Shown here one piece after another: positions 8,361-15,661 of a stretch of 28,194 bases of DNA; the stretch's first letter is position 1; each line of letters opens with the position of its first letter. The stretch covers positions 1 to 28,194 of the forward strand of contig CATZYY010000019.1 of NCBI GenBank assembly GCA_958426425.1, given 5' to 3'. The notes beneath the pieces were generated by a model. It saw only the letters and a program-made list of their open reading frames with translations, did no database searches and had not been told where the DNA came from. A program made the position numbers and the translations under genes. This DNA is from an uncultured Oscillospiraceae bacterium (GTDB taxonomy: Bacteria > Bacillota > Clostridia > Oscillospirales > Oscillospiraceae).

Positions 8361-9929
8361 TCAGGTGTAGAGAGTGCCAACACCATCCACCATGGCGTCA
8401 TAGCCCCGCTTGACCTCGTCATAGTTTTTGTCCCGATCCAGAACCACGCCCCGGCCGGCGCCGTCCACCACCAGGCCCAGACCGATCTCCTCCAGCTTCT
8501 GATCCAGCTCGGTCAGCAGCTTGGGGGCGGAGCCGGGCTCTGTTGAACGGCCGTCGAAGATGATGTGGAAATAGACCTGGTCCAGCCCCTGTTCCTTGGC
8601 CATGGCGCAGATGGACAGGGGATAGTCAATGCAGCCGTGGGAAGATTTGTAGGTCAGGTAGGCCAGAAGGTGCAGGGAGGAGCCGTTCTTCTTCACATGC
8701 TCCACAGCCTCCAGGAACACGGGATTGCGCTGGAAGCTGCCGTCCTTCACAGCGGCGTCCAGGCGGACATCATCCTGCATGACGCAGCGCCCGGCGCCCA
8801 GGTTGGAGTGACCCGCCTCGGAGTTGCCCGCCTTGCCGGCCCCCAGGCCCACGTGCTCGCCGGAGGCGTGGAGCTTGGACCAGGACTGATTTGCCAGCAG
8901 GCTGTCCCAGTAGGGGGTGTCAGAGATGTGAATGGCGTCGCCCTCGTCGCCGGGGCCCAGGCCCCAACCGTCGCAGATGATGAGAAGCATCTTGCGATCC
9001 TTGCCCCAGTTCCGGTCCACGGCCAGGGATTTGCCGGTCATAACGGCGGGCTGAGGAATGCCCATGACGTCCAGCACCGTGGGAGCCACGTCGCTGAGGG
9101 CGCCGTCCCGCAGCTGGATGGGGGTGGGATCGGCGGGGTCCATCATCACGAAGGCCACCAGGTTGGTGGTATGAGCGCCGTCGGGCTTGCCGGCGGGGGT
9201 GTAGAGCTTTTCAATGTTGCCGTGATCGGCGGTGACCGCCACCACGTAGCCTTTGGACAGGGCGTCGCCAACCACCTTCTCCAGAGCCTGACTGACATAG
9301 GCGCAGGCCTTCAATTTTGCTTCCGTGTTCTGGGTGTGGCCGATGACATCGCCGTTGGCGAAATTGGTTACGATGAAGTCGTATTTGCCCAGAGCCTCAG
9401 TCAAGGTATCAGTCACCTTGGGCAGGGACAGCTCCGGCTGCTGGTCAAAATCGATGCCCTTGGGAGAGGGGATGCAGATATCATCTTCACCGGGGAAGGG
9501 GCTGTTCTCACCGCCGTTGAAGAAGAAGGTCACATGGGCAAACTTCTCGGACTCGGCGCAGTGGAGCTGGGTCTTGCCGGCCTCAGAGAGCACCTGAGCC
9601 AGGGGCTTTTCCACGTGCTCCGGCGCGAAGGCGATGGGCAGGTTCTTGAACTTGTCATGATACAGGGTCAGGATGGAAAAATCCAGATTGTTGAGCTTGT
9701 GGATGTCCACGGCGCTGAAGTCTTTGTCGGTGAACATCTCGGTCAGTTCGATTTCCCGCTCGCCGCGACGGCAGCAGAAGATGACGGCGTCGTTGTCCTG
9801 GATGCGGCCCACAGGGGTTCCGTTCTCTGTCAGGACCATAGGCTCCAGATGGTAGTCGTCCTGACCTAATTCATATGCCCGCTTGACGGCCTCCGCCAGC
9901 TGGGCGCCGCCATGATTGATTTGAGACAT
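8361..9929 (-). CDS. Circularly permuted cofactor-independent phosphoglycerate mutase-like protein
   Basis: A 522-residue metalloenzyme of the alkaline phosphatase superfamily, close in sequence to iPGM (3-phosphoglycerate/2-phosphoglycerate interconversion, two Mn ions), but with the halves swapped. Residues 1-303 match the second half of standard iPGM, with metal ligands Asp194, His198, Asp235, His236 and His253 and the standard C-terminal MTGKSL. After a linker, residues 314-522 match the standard N-terminus: LLIICDGWG with Asp320, phospho-acceptor Ser370 in GNSEAGH, substrate His431, Arg461, Arg493 and Arg499. Arg55, Arg58 and Lys129 fit the remaining substrate residues; the Asp after Arg461 is replaced by Ser462. 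The old ends are joined and the new ends fall in the substrate-binding domain. Start supported by AAGGAGG 7 nt upstream. Last gene of the HAD cluster. It may be a mutase or an altered phosphatase/hydrolase. Confidence 0.9.
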   Translation of the reverse strand: MSQINHGGAQLAEAVKRAYELGQDDYHLEPMVLTENGTPVGRIQDNDAVIFCCRRGEREIELTEMFTDKDFSAVDIHKLNNLDFSILTLYHDKFKNLPIAFAPEHVEKPLAQVLSEAGKTQLHCAESEKFAHVTFFFNGGENSPFPGEDDICIPSPKGIDFDQQPELSLPKVTDTLTEALGKYDFIVTNFANGDVIGHTQNTEAKLKACAYVSQALEKVVGDALSKGYVVAVTADHGNIEKLYTPAGKPDGAHTTNLVAFVMMDPADPTPIQLRDGALSDVAPTVLDVMGIPQPAVMTGKSLAVDRNWGKDRKMLLIICDGWGLGPGDEGDAIHISDTPYWDSLLANQSWSKLHASGEHVGLGAGKAGNSEAGHSNLGAGRCVMQDDVRLDAAVKDGSFQRNPVFLEAVEHVKKNGSSLHLLAYLTYKSSHGCIDYPLSICAMAKEQGLDQVYFHIIFDGRSTEPGSAPKLLTELDQKLEEIGLGLVVDGAGRGVVLDRDKNYDEVKRGYDAMVDGVGTLYT

Positions 9930-9966
9930 GGATGTACCTCCTTGATATGGATATGGGAATGGGCGC

Positions 9967-10743
9967 TTATTGCCCGTCGGTGGGAAGGATCAGCTTGTCG
10001 ACCGCCACCTGTCCCCGGGCGGGGAAGATGTCCAGCAGCTGGGGGAAGGTGTAAACCTTGGCGTCGGGCATATTTTCCTCCGTCAGTTTCAAAGGCTTCT
10101 TGGGATCGTACTGCACCGTCACCGTCATGCCGAAGGCACAGGCCTTGGCGCCCACGATGTCGCGGTTGAGGTTGTCGCCTACGTAGCAGCAGTTTTCAGG
10201 CTGGGCGCCCACGTCCTCCATGGCGTAATAGTAGATGGCGGGGCCCGGTTTGCGGATATAGGTGATAGAGGACTGCTGCACGGTCTTGAAATAGGGCCGC
10301 AGGCCGTCAGCGTCCAGCCACTCGTCTACCTCCCGACGGCCCACCAGATCGGAGATGATGCCCAGGGTGTAGCCTCTACTGCACAGTTCCTTGACTGTTT
10401 CAGCCCCGCCGTCCACCACGGTGCGGATGCCCTTGGTCTGGCGGTACTGATAGGTCAGCTCCGCCGCGTTTTTCAAAATCAGCTCCCGGTCGCAGTCAAA
10501 GGCCAGCCAGCGGGTCCACAGGACCTCCTCCGGTGCCTCGCACATAAAGTGCAGAGCCCACTCCCGGTACTTGTCGTAGCGTTTGTCGATAACGGTGTCG
10601 AACCAGACGCAGGGGTCCTCCACCTGGACGCCGCACAGCTGGGCGATCTTGGTTTTTGCTGCAGCCAGATAGGCGGGGTCCTCTTTAATGACCCGGAAGG
10701 TGCCGCCCAGGTCCAAAAAGATGAAGCGGATATCAGTATTCAT
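9967..10743 (-). CDS. HAD-superfamily protein (HAD2)
   Basis: A 258-residue HAD-fold protein, paralogous to the two that precede it on this strand (shared RQTKG, DWL/EWL..DG, RKP and C-terminal LLDIFPA). Motif I is FLDLGGTF with nucleophile Asp11 and Gly13 where the acid/base Asp is expected; motif II Ser131, motif III Lys165, motif IV GDNLNRD (Asp190, Asp195). Helical cap about residues 20-105. Start supported by AGGAGG. It lies 37 bp before the permuted mutase, so both should share a message. A strong inverted repeat and other hairpins lie upstream and I see no promoter there, so expression may come from read-through of the HAD4-HAD3 message. Confidence 0.85.
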   Translation of the reverse strand: MNTDIRFIFLDLGGTFRVIKEDPAYLAAAKTKIAQLCGVQVEDPCVWFDTVIDKRYDKYREWALHFMCEAPEEVLWTRWLAFDCDRELILKNAAELTYQYRQTKGIRTVVDGGAETVKELCSRGYTLGIISDLVGRREVDEWLDADGLRPYFKTVQQSSITYIRKPGPAIYYYAMEDVGAQPENCCYVGDNLNRDIVGAKACAFGMTVTVQYDPKKPLKLTEENMPDAKVYTFPQLLDIFPARGQVAVDKLILPTDGQ

Positions 10744-10793
10744 GGCTTCAACCTCCTATTTTGTTGCCGTCCGTTGACCGGGGCGGCTGTTGG

Positions 10794-10835
10794 GCCTCCC
10801 TCAAGTCAGGGGAGGCGGGGCCGATTTCCGGCCCC
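10794..10835 (-). other. Structured leader before HAD2
   Basis: Two small hairpins lie side by side: GCCTCCC (10794-10800) with GGGAGGC (10810-10816), and GGGGCCG (10817-10823) with CGGCCCC (10829-10835). No promoter is visible in 10744-10870. They may shape or protect the processed message of HAD2 and the mutase. Confidence 0.35.
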
Positions 10836-10863
10836 AAAAATGACGTGACGGGGGAAGACGTCT

Positions 10864-10907
10864 AAAAAGCCCGCTCAGCCTGTCGAAAATTTTTCGACAG
10901 GCTGAGC
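10864..10907 (-). terminator. Intra-cluster terminator or attenuator after HAD3
   Basis: A 35-bp near-palindrome (arms 10873-10889 and 10891-10907) begins 6 bp past the HAD3 stop. On the minus strand it is followed by GGGCTTTTTAG, a fair T-run. It could end most transcripts after HAD4-HAD3 and let some pass to HAD2 and the mutase. Confidence 0.65.
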
Positions 10908-10912
10908 CGTAC

Positions 10913-11650
10913 TCAGTTCAGAGCCGGCAGAAGATCCAGAAGCTCCGGGAATTCGGAGATCACCGCGTCGGGCCGGACGGGCCCGGACACGTCCACCGGG
11001 TGCTTTTTCTCCGGGGAGCGGAAGATGATGTTGCAGCCCACACCGGCGTCAATGGCGCCGGACAAGTCCCGCTTGACGTTGTCTGCCACGGATACGCAGT
11101 CCGCCAGATCCACACCCAGCTCCTGGGAGGCGATGCGGTAGATCTCAGAGCAGGGCTTGCGCAGGTGGCATACCGAGGAGAGCACCACGCTGGAGAAGTA
11201 CTGATCCAATCCATCCTCCTCCAGCCAGTCGGGCACCTCATTCTCACCGATCAGATTGGAGATGATGCCCAGGCGATAGCCCCGCTCATGGAGTGTGCGG
11301 ATCACCTCCACACCGCCGTCCACCACCACCCGGCGGCCCTTGGTCTGCCGGTACTGGAAGGACAGCTCGTGGCAGACCTGAGCGATGCGGATCGGATCAT
11401 AGTCCGGCAGCAGCCACTTGCACCACAGCTCCTCATCGCCGGATTCCTTGTTCTCTCCCAGGGCCCACTTGCGGTAAGGCTCGTAGCGGTCCTCCACCAG
11501 CTGGTAGAAGTCCTCGTAGGGCATGTCGGTGCCGGCAATCTCCGCCATTTTGCGGCGGGCGTGACGCATATAGGCTTCATCGTTGAGCGCGATGCGCAGC
11601 GTGCCGCCCAGGTCAAAAAATACCGCCTTGTAACGCTTCTTCAGTTCCAT
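10913..11650 (-). CDS. HAD-superfamily protein (HAD3)
   Basis: A 245-residue HAD-fold paralogue. Motif I FFDLGGTL has nucleophile Asp13 and Gly15 in place of the acid/base Asp; motif II Ser131; motif III Lys165; motif IV is VADNVKRD, with Ala in place of the conserved Gly before Asp190. The ATG at 11650 is chosen because GAGGAGG lies 9 nt upstream, overlapping the stop of the preceding gene; a longer TTG start at 11668 has no such support. Tightly spaced behind HAD4, so the pair is co-translated or nearly so. Substrate unknown. Confidence 0.85.
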   Translation of the reverse strand: MELKKRYKAVFFDLGGTLRIALNDEAYMRHARRKMAEIAGTDMPYEDFYQLVEDRYEPYRKWALGENKESGDEELWCKWLLPDYDPIRIAQVCHELSFQYRQTKGRRVVVDGGVEVIRTLHERGYRLGIISNLIGENEVPDWLEEDGLDQYFSSVVLSSVCHLRKPCSEIYRIASQELGVDLADCVSVADNVKRDLSGAIDAGVGCNIIFRSPEKKHPVDVSGPVRPDAVISEFPELLDLLPALN

Positions 11651-11664
11651 ATCAGGACGCCTCC

Positions 11665-12399
11665 TCAATTCCTGGCGGGGAAGATATCCAGCAGCTGGCT
11701 CAGGCTGGTAATCACGTGATCGGGCGTGAACTCCTTGCCGGTGGCCTTCTCCATATTCAGGGTGTCCGGCTCGTCAATGCGGATCATCATGGCAAAGCCC
11801 GCGGCCTGGGTGCCCTCCACGTCCCGTACCGGGTTGTCGCCCACGTAGGCGCAGTTGGCCTCGGGGGTGCCGATGCAGCGGCAGGCCAGGTGATAGATGG
11901 CCGGGTCCGGCTTGCGCAGGCGGACCTTGGAGGAGAGAATGGTGGTCTTGAAGCACTGGGCCACGCCGTCGGCGGCCATCCAGTCGGGGATCTCCGTCTC
12001 GGTAACAGTGTTGGCGATGATACCCAGAGTGTAGCCCCGGGCACACAGCTCCTTCAGCGTGGACACGGCGTCAGGCCGGGCCACCCGGCGGCCGTCGTGG
12101 TCTCGCCACAGGCGGGTGAGCCTGGGTGCGTTGGCAAAAATCATATTGGTGTCATAGTCCGGCAGCATGTACTGGGTCCACAGCTCGCCCTCGGAGGCGT
12201 CCAGCAGGGTGGTCTTGGACATTTTGCGGTAAGCCTTCCACCGCTCCTCCAGCTTGGCAAACAGGGCGTCGTGGGTCTCGGTGGTATGGATCAGTTCCAT
12301 CAGATCCGCTTCGGCTTTATCGATGAACGCCTGATCTTTCAAAACGATGCGAAGGGTGTTGCCCACGTCAAAAAAGATGGTTTTGATTTCGGGTGTCAT
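11665..12399 (-). CDS. HAD-superfamily protein (HAD4), first gene of cluster
   Basis: A 244-residue HAD-fold paralogue. Motif I FFDVGNTL has nucleophile Asp11, with Gly13 replacing the acid/base Asp. Motif II is GIIANT, with Ala129 where Ser/Thr normally binds phosphate. Motif III Lys163 and motif IV GDNPVRD (Asp188, Asp193) are kept. With two altered positions it may be the least phosphatase-like of the four, perhaps a sensor or an enzyme on a different bond. Strong AGGAGG site before the ATG. Transcribed from the promoter at 12632-12661 through a leader of about 225 nt carrying the LacI-type operator O2. Confidence 0.85.
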   Translation of the reverse strand: MTPEIKTIFFDVGNTLRIVLKDQAFIDKAEADLMELIHTTETHDALFAKLEERWKAYRKMSKTTLLDASEGELWTQYMLPDYDTNMIFANAPRLTRLWRDHDGRRVARPDAVSTLKELCARGYTLGIIANTVTETEIPDWMAADGVAQCFKTTILSSKVRLRKPDPAIYHLACRCIGTPEANCAYVGDNPVRDVEGTQAAGFAMMIRIDEPDTLNMEKATGKEFTPDHVITSLSQLLDIFPARN

Positions 12400-12428
12400 G
12401 ACAGTCTCCTCCTATTTCAAATATTGGG

Positions 12429-12575
12429 CGGCTCGGCAAAAGGACCGCACCAAGAGCAGCCCCCGTCCCGGCGACCGCCGCGACGCGGGAGAGTGCAGCG
12501 TCCCTCCGAAGGGGATGGCAGGCACCGGCGCGGAAAGAAGGAGCCGCCGCTCCAGGCTTGACAGGCGAGGGGAGG
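12429..12575 (+). other. Glycine-riboswitch-like sequence fragments
   Basis: On the + strand, CTCGGCAAAAGGACCGC (about 12432-12448) resembles the 3' part of a glycine aptamer, and GCGGGAGAGTGCAGC followed by CTCCGAAGGGG (about 12486-12516) resembles its 5' part. The 3' part comes first, so either it is the end of a lost first aptamer before a second, decayed one, or a chance match. A degenerate second tail (CTCCAGGC) lies near 12550. No glycine gene follows. As read on the minus strand, this is the leader of HAD4. Low certainty. Confidence 0.2.
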
Positions 12576-12604
12576 CGTTCCGCGAAGGGCTTTCCGGAGA
12601 GATT

Positions 12605-12616
12605 GCAAACGTTTGC
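12605..12616 (-). promoter_or_regulatory. LacI-type operator O2 (HAD cluster)
   Basis: GCAAACGTTTGC is a perfect 12-bp palindrome, identical to the core of O1. It begins 15 bp after the -10 box of the HAD4 promoter, almost the same geometry as at the importer operon. Its centre is 211 bp (about 20 helical turns) from O3 near lacI, which would allow looping. Confidence 0.8.
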
Positions 12617-12631
12617 GCTCTTTACAACTTC

Positions 12632-12661
12632 ATTTTAGGCTAAGCAACCCCATTTTGTCAA
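12632..12661 (-). promoter_or_regulatory. Sigma-A promoter of the HAD cluster
   Basis: On the minus strand, TTGACA (12661-12656), an 18-bp spacer and TAAAAT (12637-12632). The start would be near 12625, just before operator O2. Confidence 0.75.
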
Positions 12662-12731
12662 TATATCAAATGCCAAAGAGTGGATGCTTTTTTCGCTTTT
12701 ATGACCAAAGTTCAAAAAAAGCAGATTCATG

Positions 12732-12760
12732 TTGACATTCACGGAGAAATTATATATGCT
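12732..12760 (+). promoter_or_regulatory. Probable promoter of lacI
   Basis: TTGACA (12732-12737), a 17-bp spacer, and TATGCT (12755-12760), within an AT-rich stretch. The -10 match is only fair. Operator O3 lies about 50 bp after the likely start. Confidence 0.55.
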
Positions 12761-12815
12761 TTTGTATAGAAAAAACGTGAAAGACCGGTTTTGACCTGAG
12801 GGGCGGGAAATAGGC

Positions 12816-12827
12816 GGAAACGTTTGC
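12816..12827 (+). promoter_or_regulatory. LacI-type operator O3 (lacI autoregulation)
   Basis: GGAAACGTTTGC differs by one base from the palindrome of O1 and O2. It lies about 54 bp upstream of the lacI start, within its transcript, which fits weak negative autoregulation. Confidence 0.7.
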
Positions 12828-12880
12828 AATTTTACCTGCTTTCCATGGTCACCGTGGTGGGAAAGAGGGCAATGGGCGAG

Positions 12881-13885
12881 ATGAAAAGTGTGACATTGAA
12901 GGACGTGGCAAAGGCCGCCGGCGTCTCTTACGCCACGGTGTCCCGGGCCCTGTCCGGCAGCTCCCAGATCGGCAGCGACACCCGTGAGAGAATTGTGAAG
13001 CTGTGCGATGAGATGGGCTATACTACCAACTATGTAGCCAGGTCCATGGTGATGAAGAAAACGGACCTGATTGGGTTGGTGGTGCCGGCTATTGACAACG
13101 AGTTTATGTCCCAGTTGGCCTATTACGCGGAGATGAGCGCCCGATCCCACGGATATAATATTATGCTGTGCAACTCCGGTCCCGATTTGAAGCAGGAGAA
13201 GACGGTGGTCAAGCTGCTGCTGGGGCGGAAGGTGGACGGAATTTTGATTGTGCCCCAGAGCCCCAAGACCTATGACAGCATCCAGGCCTACACGGACCAG
13301 GTGCCCACGGTGTTTCTCAGTGAGAATCTCCGGGACCAGCCCCAGAGCTATGTGGCTGTGGACAACAGTCAGGGCACTTTTCTGGGTACGGAGTATCTCT
13401 ACTCCCTGGGACACCGGGAGATTCTGTATTTTGGCCGCCGCCGCTCCACCACCCATCAGCTGCGGGCTGAAGGGTATATGCGGGCCTGCCAGGAGCTGGG
13501 CCTCAAGCAGCGGTTCTACAACAGTGAGTTCGCCCGGTCCTCCATTGAATACGGCTATCAGATGGCAAAGGACCTGTTCGCCCAGCCCATTGACTATACC
13601 GCCATCTTCGCCTCCACAGACTCCAATGCCTTGGGCATTCTGAAGGCAGCGGATGAGCTGGGCATTAAAATCCCCGATCAGCTGAGTCTCATCGGGTTTG
13701 ACAACATCCCCTCCACGGCGCTGCCCCGGATTGACCTGACCACCATTGAGCAGCCCAAGCGGGCCATGGCGGTTCAGGCTGTGGACATGCTGCTGGATAA
13801 GATCGAGCGGGGAACCCAGGGCTATGTCCATCAGATCATGAGCCCCAGTCTGATCCAGCGGGGCACCTGCCGTTCTCTGCTGTAG
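12881..13885 (+). CDS. LacI/GalR-family transcriptional regulator
   Basis: A 334-residue regulator. The N-terminal helix-turn-helix VTLKDVAKAAGVSYATVSRAL starts at about residue 4, with the hinge helix region ending near YVARSM. The periplasmic-binding-protein-like effector domain follows from IGLVVPAI. The ATG at 12881 is chosen because family members begin just before the helix-turn-helix; ATG at 12872 is possible and the ribosome site (GAGG) does not decide between them. It sits between the operators it most likely binds: O3 before itself, O2 before the HAD cluster, O1 before the importer and O4 before PiT. The effector is unknown; an imported sugar phosphate or related molecule is plausible (inference). 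Confidence 0.93.
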   Translation: MKSVTLKDVAKAAGVSYATVSRALSGSSQIGSDTRERIVKLCDEMGYTTNYVARSMVMKKTDLIGLVVPAIDNEFMSQLAYYAEMSARSHGYNIMLCNSGPDLKQEKTVVKLLLGRKVDGILIVPQSPKTYDSIQAYTDQVPTVFLSENLRDQPQSYVAVDNSQGTFLGTEYLYSLGHREILYFGRRRSTTHQLRAEGYMRACQELGLKQRFYNSEFARSSIEYGYQMAKDLFAQPIDYTAIFASTDSNALGILKAADELGIKIPDQLSLIGFDNIPSTALPRIDLTTIEQPKRAMAVQAVDMLLDKIERGTQGYVHQIMSPSLIQRGTCRSLL

Positions 13886-13910
13886 ACCATTCATACCGTT
13901 CATATTGACC

Positions 13911-13944
13911 GCAAAAAAGCACCGCGTAAGCGGTGCTTTTTTGC
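13911..13944 (+). terminator. Bidirectional terminator between lacI and the DUF47 gene
   Basis: A 15-bp perfect stem (13911-13925 with 13930-13944) with a GTAA loop, containing A-runs and T-runs on opposite arms. It can end lacI on the plus strand and the PiT/DUF47 message on the minus strand. Confidence 0.85.
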
Positions 13945-13995
13945 GGCAGCGGACAGGCTGCCGGGGGATTAGGAGAAAAGAAATGGTAGACAACG

Positions 13996-14595
13996 TCAGA
14001 GCTTGACGATGATATCCAGCAAAATATCGGCGCAGGCATCGCCCTTGTCGGAGGCGTGGTTCAGGTGATTGTAGATCTCCCGGTATTTTAAAATGCGATG
14101 GAAATCATCTCCCGCGAACAGCTCCGTCATGGACTGATGGAATTGGACGTTGAGGGTATTTTCCAGCTTCTTGACCCGGGTGGCCTCCTGATAGACCTTG
14201 GCGTGGTCTTTTTCCAGATTCTGCACACACAGGAGCAGTCCCTCTGCCATGTCCAACAGCGTGTTGGACATGGTAGTGACGTGATCATCAGGGGTGATTT
14301 CATAGATACGAAGTTCCTTCACCGTGGTCCAGGCGTAGTCCGCCAGATCGTCGGCGGAGGAGGACAGCCGGAACAGGTCCTCCCGGTCGATGGGGGTGAT
14401 GAAGGTGCGGTTAATGTCCTCCACCAGCTCCCGCCGGATGGCATCGGCCTCCTTTTCCTTGACCTTCACGAAGTCGCCGTTTTCCTGGGTAGGGTCCTGG
14501 CAGTAGCGGCACAGGGCCGCCACGGTGTCCCGGATGACGGTCACCTGCTGGATCAGCAGGCTGTAAAAGTTGAGACTTTTCTTCCGTTTAAGCAT
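13996..14595 (-). CDS. DUF47/PhoU-like PiT-associated protein
   Basis: A 199-residue, largely helical cytoplasmic protein of the DUF47 (PhoU-like) family, which is commonly encoded next to PiT transporters and is thought to adjust their activity. Visible features are an N-terminal RKKSLNFYSLL segment, the conserved KEKEADAIRRELVEDINRTF and FITPIDREDLFRLS motifs (about residues 45-80), and a C-terminal helix ending DILLDIIVKL. GAGGAGG precedes the ATG. It starts 18 bp after the PiT gene, so they are one operon. No odd residues noticed. Confidence 0.92.
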   Translation of the reverse strand: MLKRKKSLNFYSLLIQQVTVIRDTVAALCRYCQDPTQENGDFVKVKEKEADAIRRELVEDINRTFITPIDREDLFRLSSSADDLADYAWTTVKELRIYEITPDDHVTTMSNTLLDMAEGLLLCVQNLEKDHAKVYQEATRVKKLENTLNVQFHQSMTELFAGDDFHRILKYREIYNHLNHASDKGDACADILLDIIVKL

Positions 14596-14613
14596 GGAAC
14601 AGACCTCCTCAAG

Positions 14614-15633
14614 TCAGAAAATCATGGAGAAAAGGAAAAACAGCAGCGCTCCCAGAGAAGCGGCAATGGGGATGGTGATGAACCAGGACAGCAGAATTTT
14701 TCCCGCCACATTCCAGTGGACTGATTTGTAGCGTTCGGCGGCGCCCACACCCATAATGGAGGAGGACACGATCTGACTGGCGGACACCGGGGCTCCCAGC
14801 AGGGAGGAGGTGAGAATCACCGTTCCTGCCGTCAACTGCGAGGCAAAGGAGTGGATGGGCTGGACCTTATAGATGCCGGTACCAACGGTTTTGATGATTT
14901 TGAACCCGCCGAAGGCGATGCCGCAGGACAGGCACGCTGCCGCGCAGGCAATGGACCACAGAGGGATGCTGGCCTCGGCGCCGCCGTAGATGCCCATGAG
15001 AATCAGCACGATGCCGATGGACTTCTGGGAGTCGTTGAAGGAGTGATTAAAGGCAAGGAAAGTCATATTCAGCCACTGGGCATATGTAAAAAACTTGTTG
15101 ACGCCGACGCCCGCATGGCGGGTCAGCCTCAACAGCAGCTTCAAAATCAGAAAGCCCAGTACAAAGCTAACGGTCGGAGTCAGGAAGATCATCAGCACGA
15201 TTTTGCCCCAGAAATAGGACCAGGAGATGGCGCCGGTGCCGAAGGCGGCCATGCCGGCGCCCACCACGCCTCCGATCAGCGCGTGAGAGGAGGAGGCGGG
15301 AATGCCGAACCGCCAGGTAGTTAAGTTCCAGAGAATTGCCGCCAGGATGCCTCCGGTGATGAAGGCCAGTGCCACATCCCGACTGCCGGGATCTGTGTAA
15401 AAAGCCTCTCCTACCAGTTTTTGAATCGTGTTGGATACGCTGGAGCCCACCACCAAAATGGCAAAGGGGGAGAGGAACTCCACCACCGCCGCCCAGGCCA
15501 GAGCCAAATTGGGGCGCATGGCCCGGCTGGCAATCAGGGTGGCTACCACGTTGCAGCCGTCGTGGAAACCGTTGACATAGGTAAAGACAAAAATCATTCC
15601 AGTCAGCAGCAAAAAGGATATCTCCGATGGCAC
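14614..15633 (-). CDS. pit: PiT-family inorganic phosphate transporter
   Basis: A 339-residue integral membrane protein of the PHO4/PiT family, which moves metal-phosphate with H+ or Na+. The two inverted repeats are visible: the N-terminal one with NGFHDGCNVVATLIASRAM and the C-terminal one with FNHSFNDSQKSIG, each holding the family Asn/Asp signature. About ten hydrophobic helices. The start is uncertain: GTG at 15633 is chosen because GAAGGGAAG lies just upstream; a GTG at 15642 and a TTG at 15675 are in frame. Transcribed with the DUF47 gene from the promoter at 15713-15741. LacI-type sites upstream and in the leader suggest coupling to the importer regulon (inference). Confidence 0.9.
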   Translation of the reverse strand: MPSEISFLLLTGMIFVFTYVNGFHDGCNVVATLIASRAMRPNLALAWAAVVEFLSPFAILVVGSSVSNTIQKLVGEAFYTDPGSRDVALAFITGGILAAILWNLTTWRFGIPASSSHALIGGVVGAGMAAFGTGAISWSYFWGKIVLMIFLTPTVSFVLGFLILKLLLRLTRHAGVGVNKFFTYAQWLNMTFLAFNHSFNDSQKSIGIVLILMGIYGGAEASIPLWSIACAAACLSCGIAFGGFKIIKTVGTGIYKVQPIHSFASQLTAGTVILTSSLLGAPVSASQIVSSSIMGVGAAERYKSVHWNVAGKILLSWFITIPIAASLGALLFFLFSMIF

Positions 15634-15661
15634 AGCAGGCACTTCCCTTCCCGCAAATAAC

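Noticed and set aside
12872..12880. Alternative ATG for lacI at 12872, and longer TTG/ATG starts further up.
   Set aside because: They add residues before the helix-turn-helix that family members lack, and the longest would overlap operator O3; 12872 itself stays possible.
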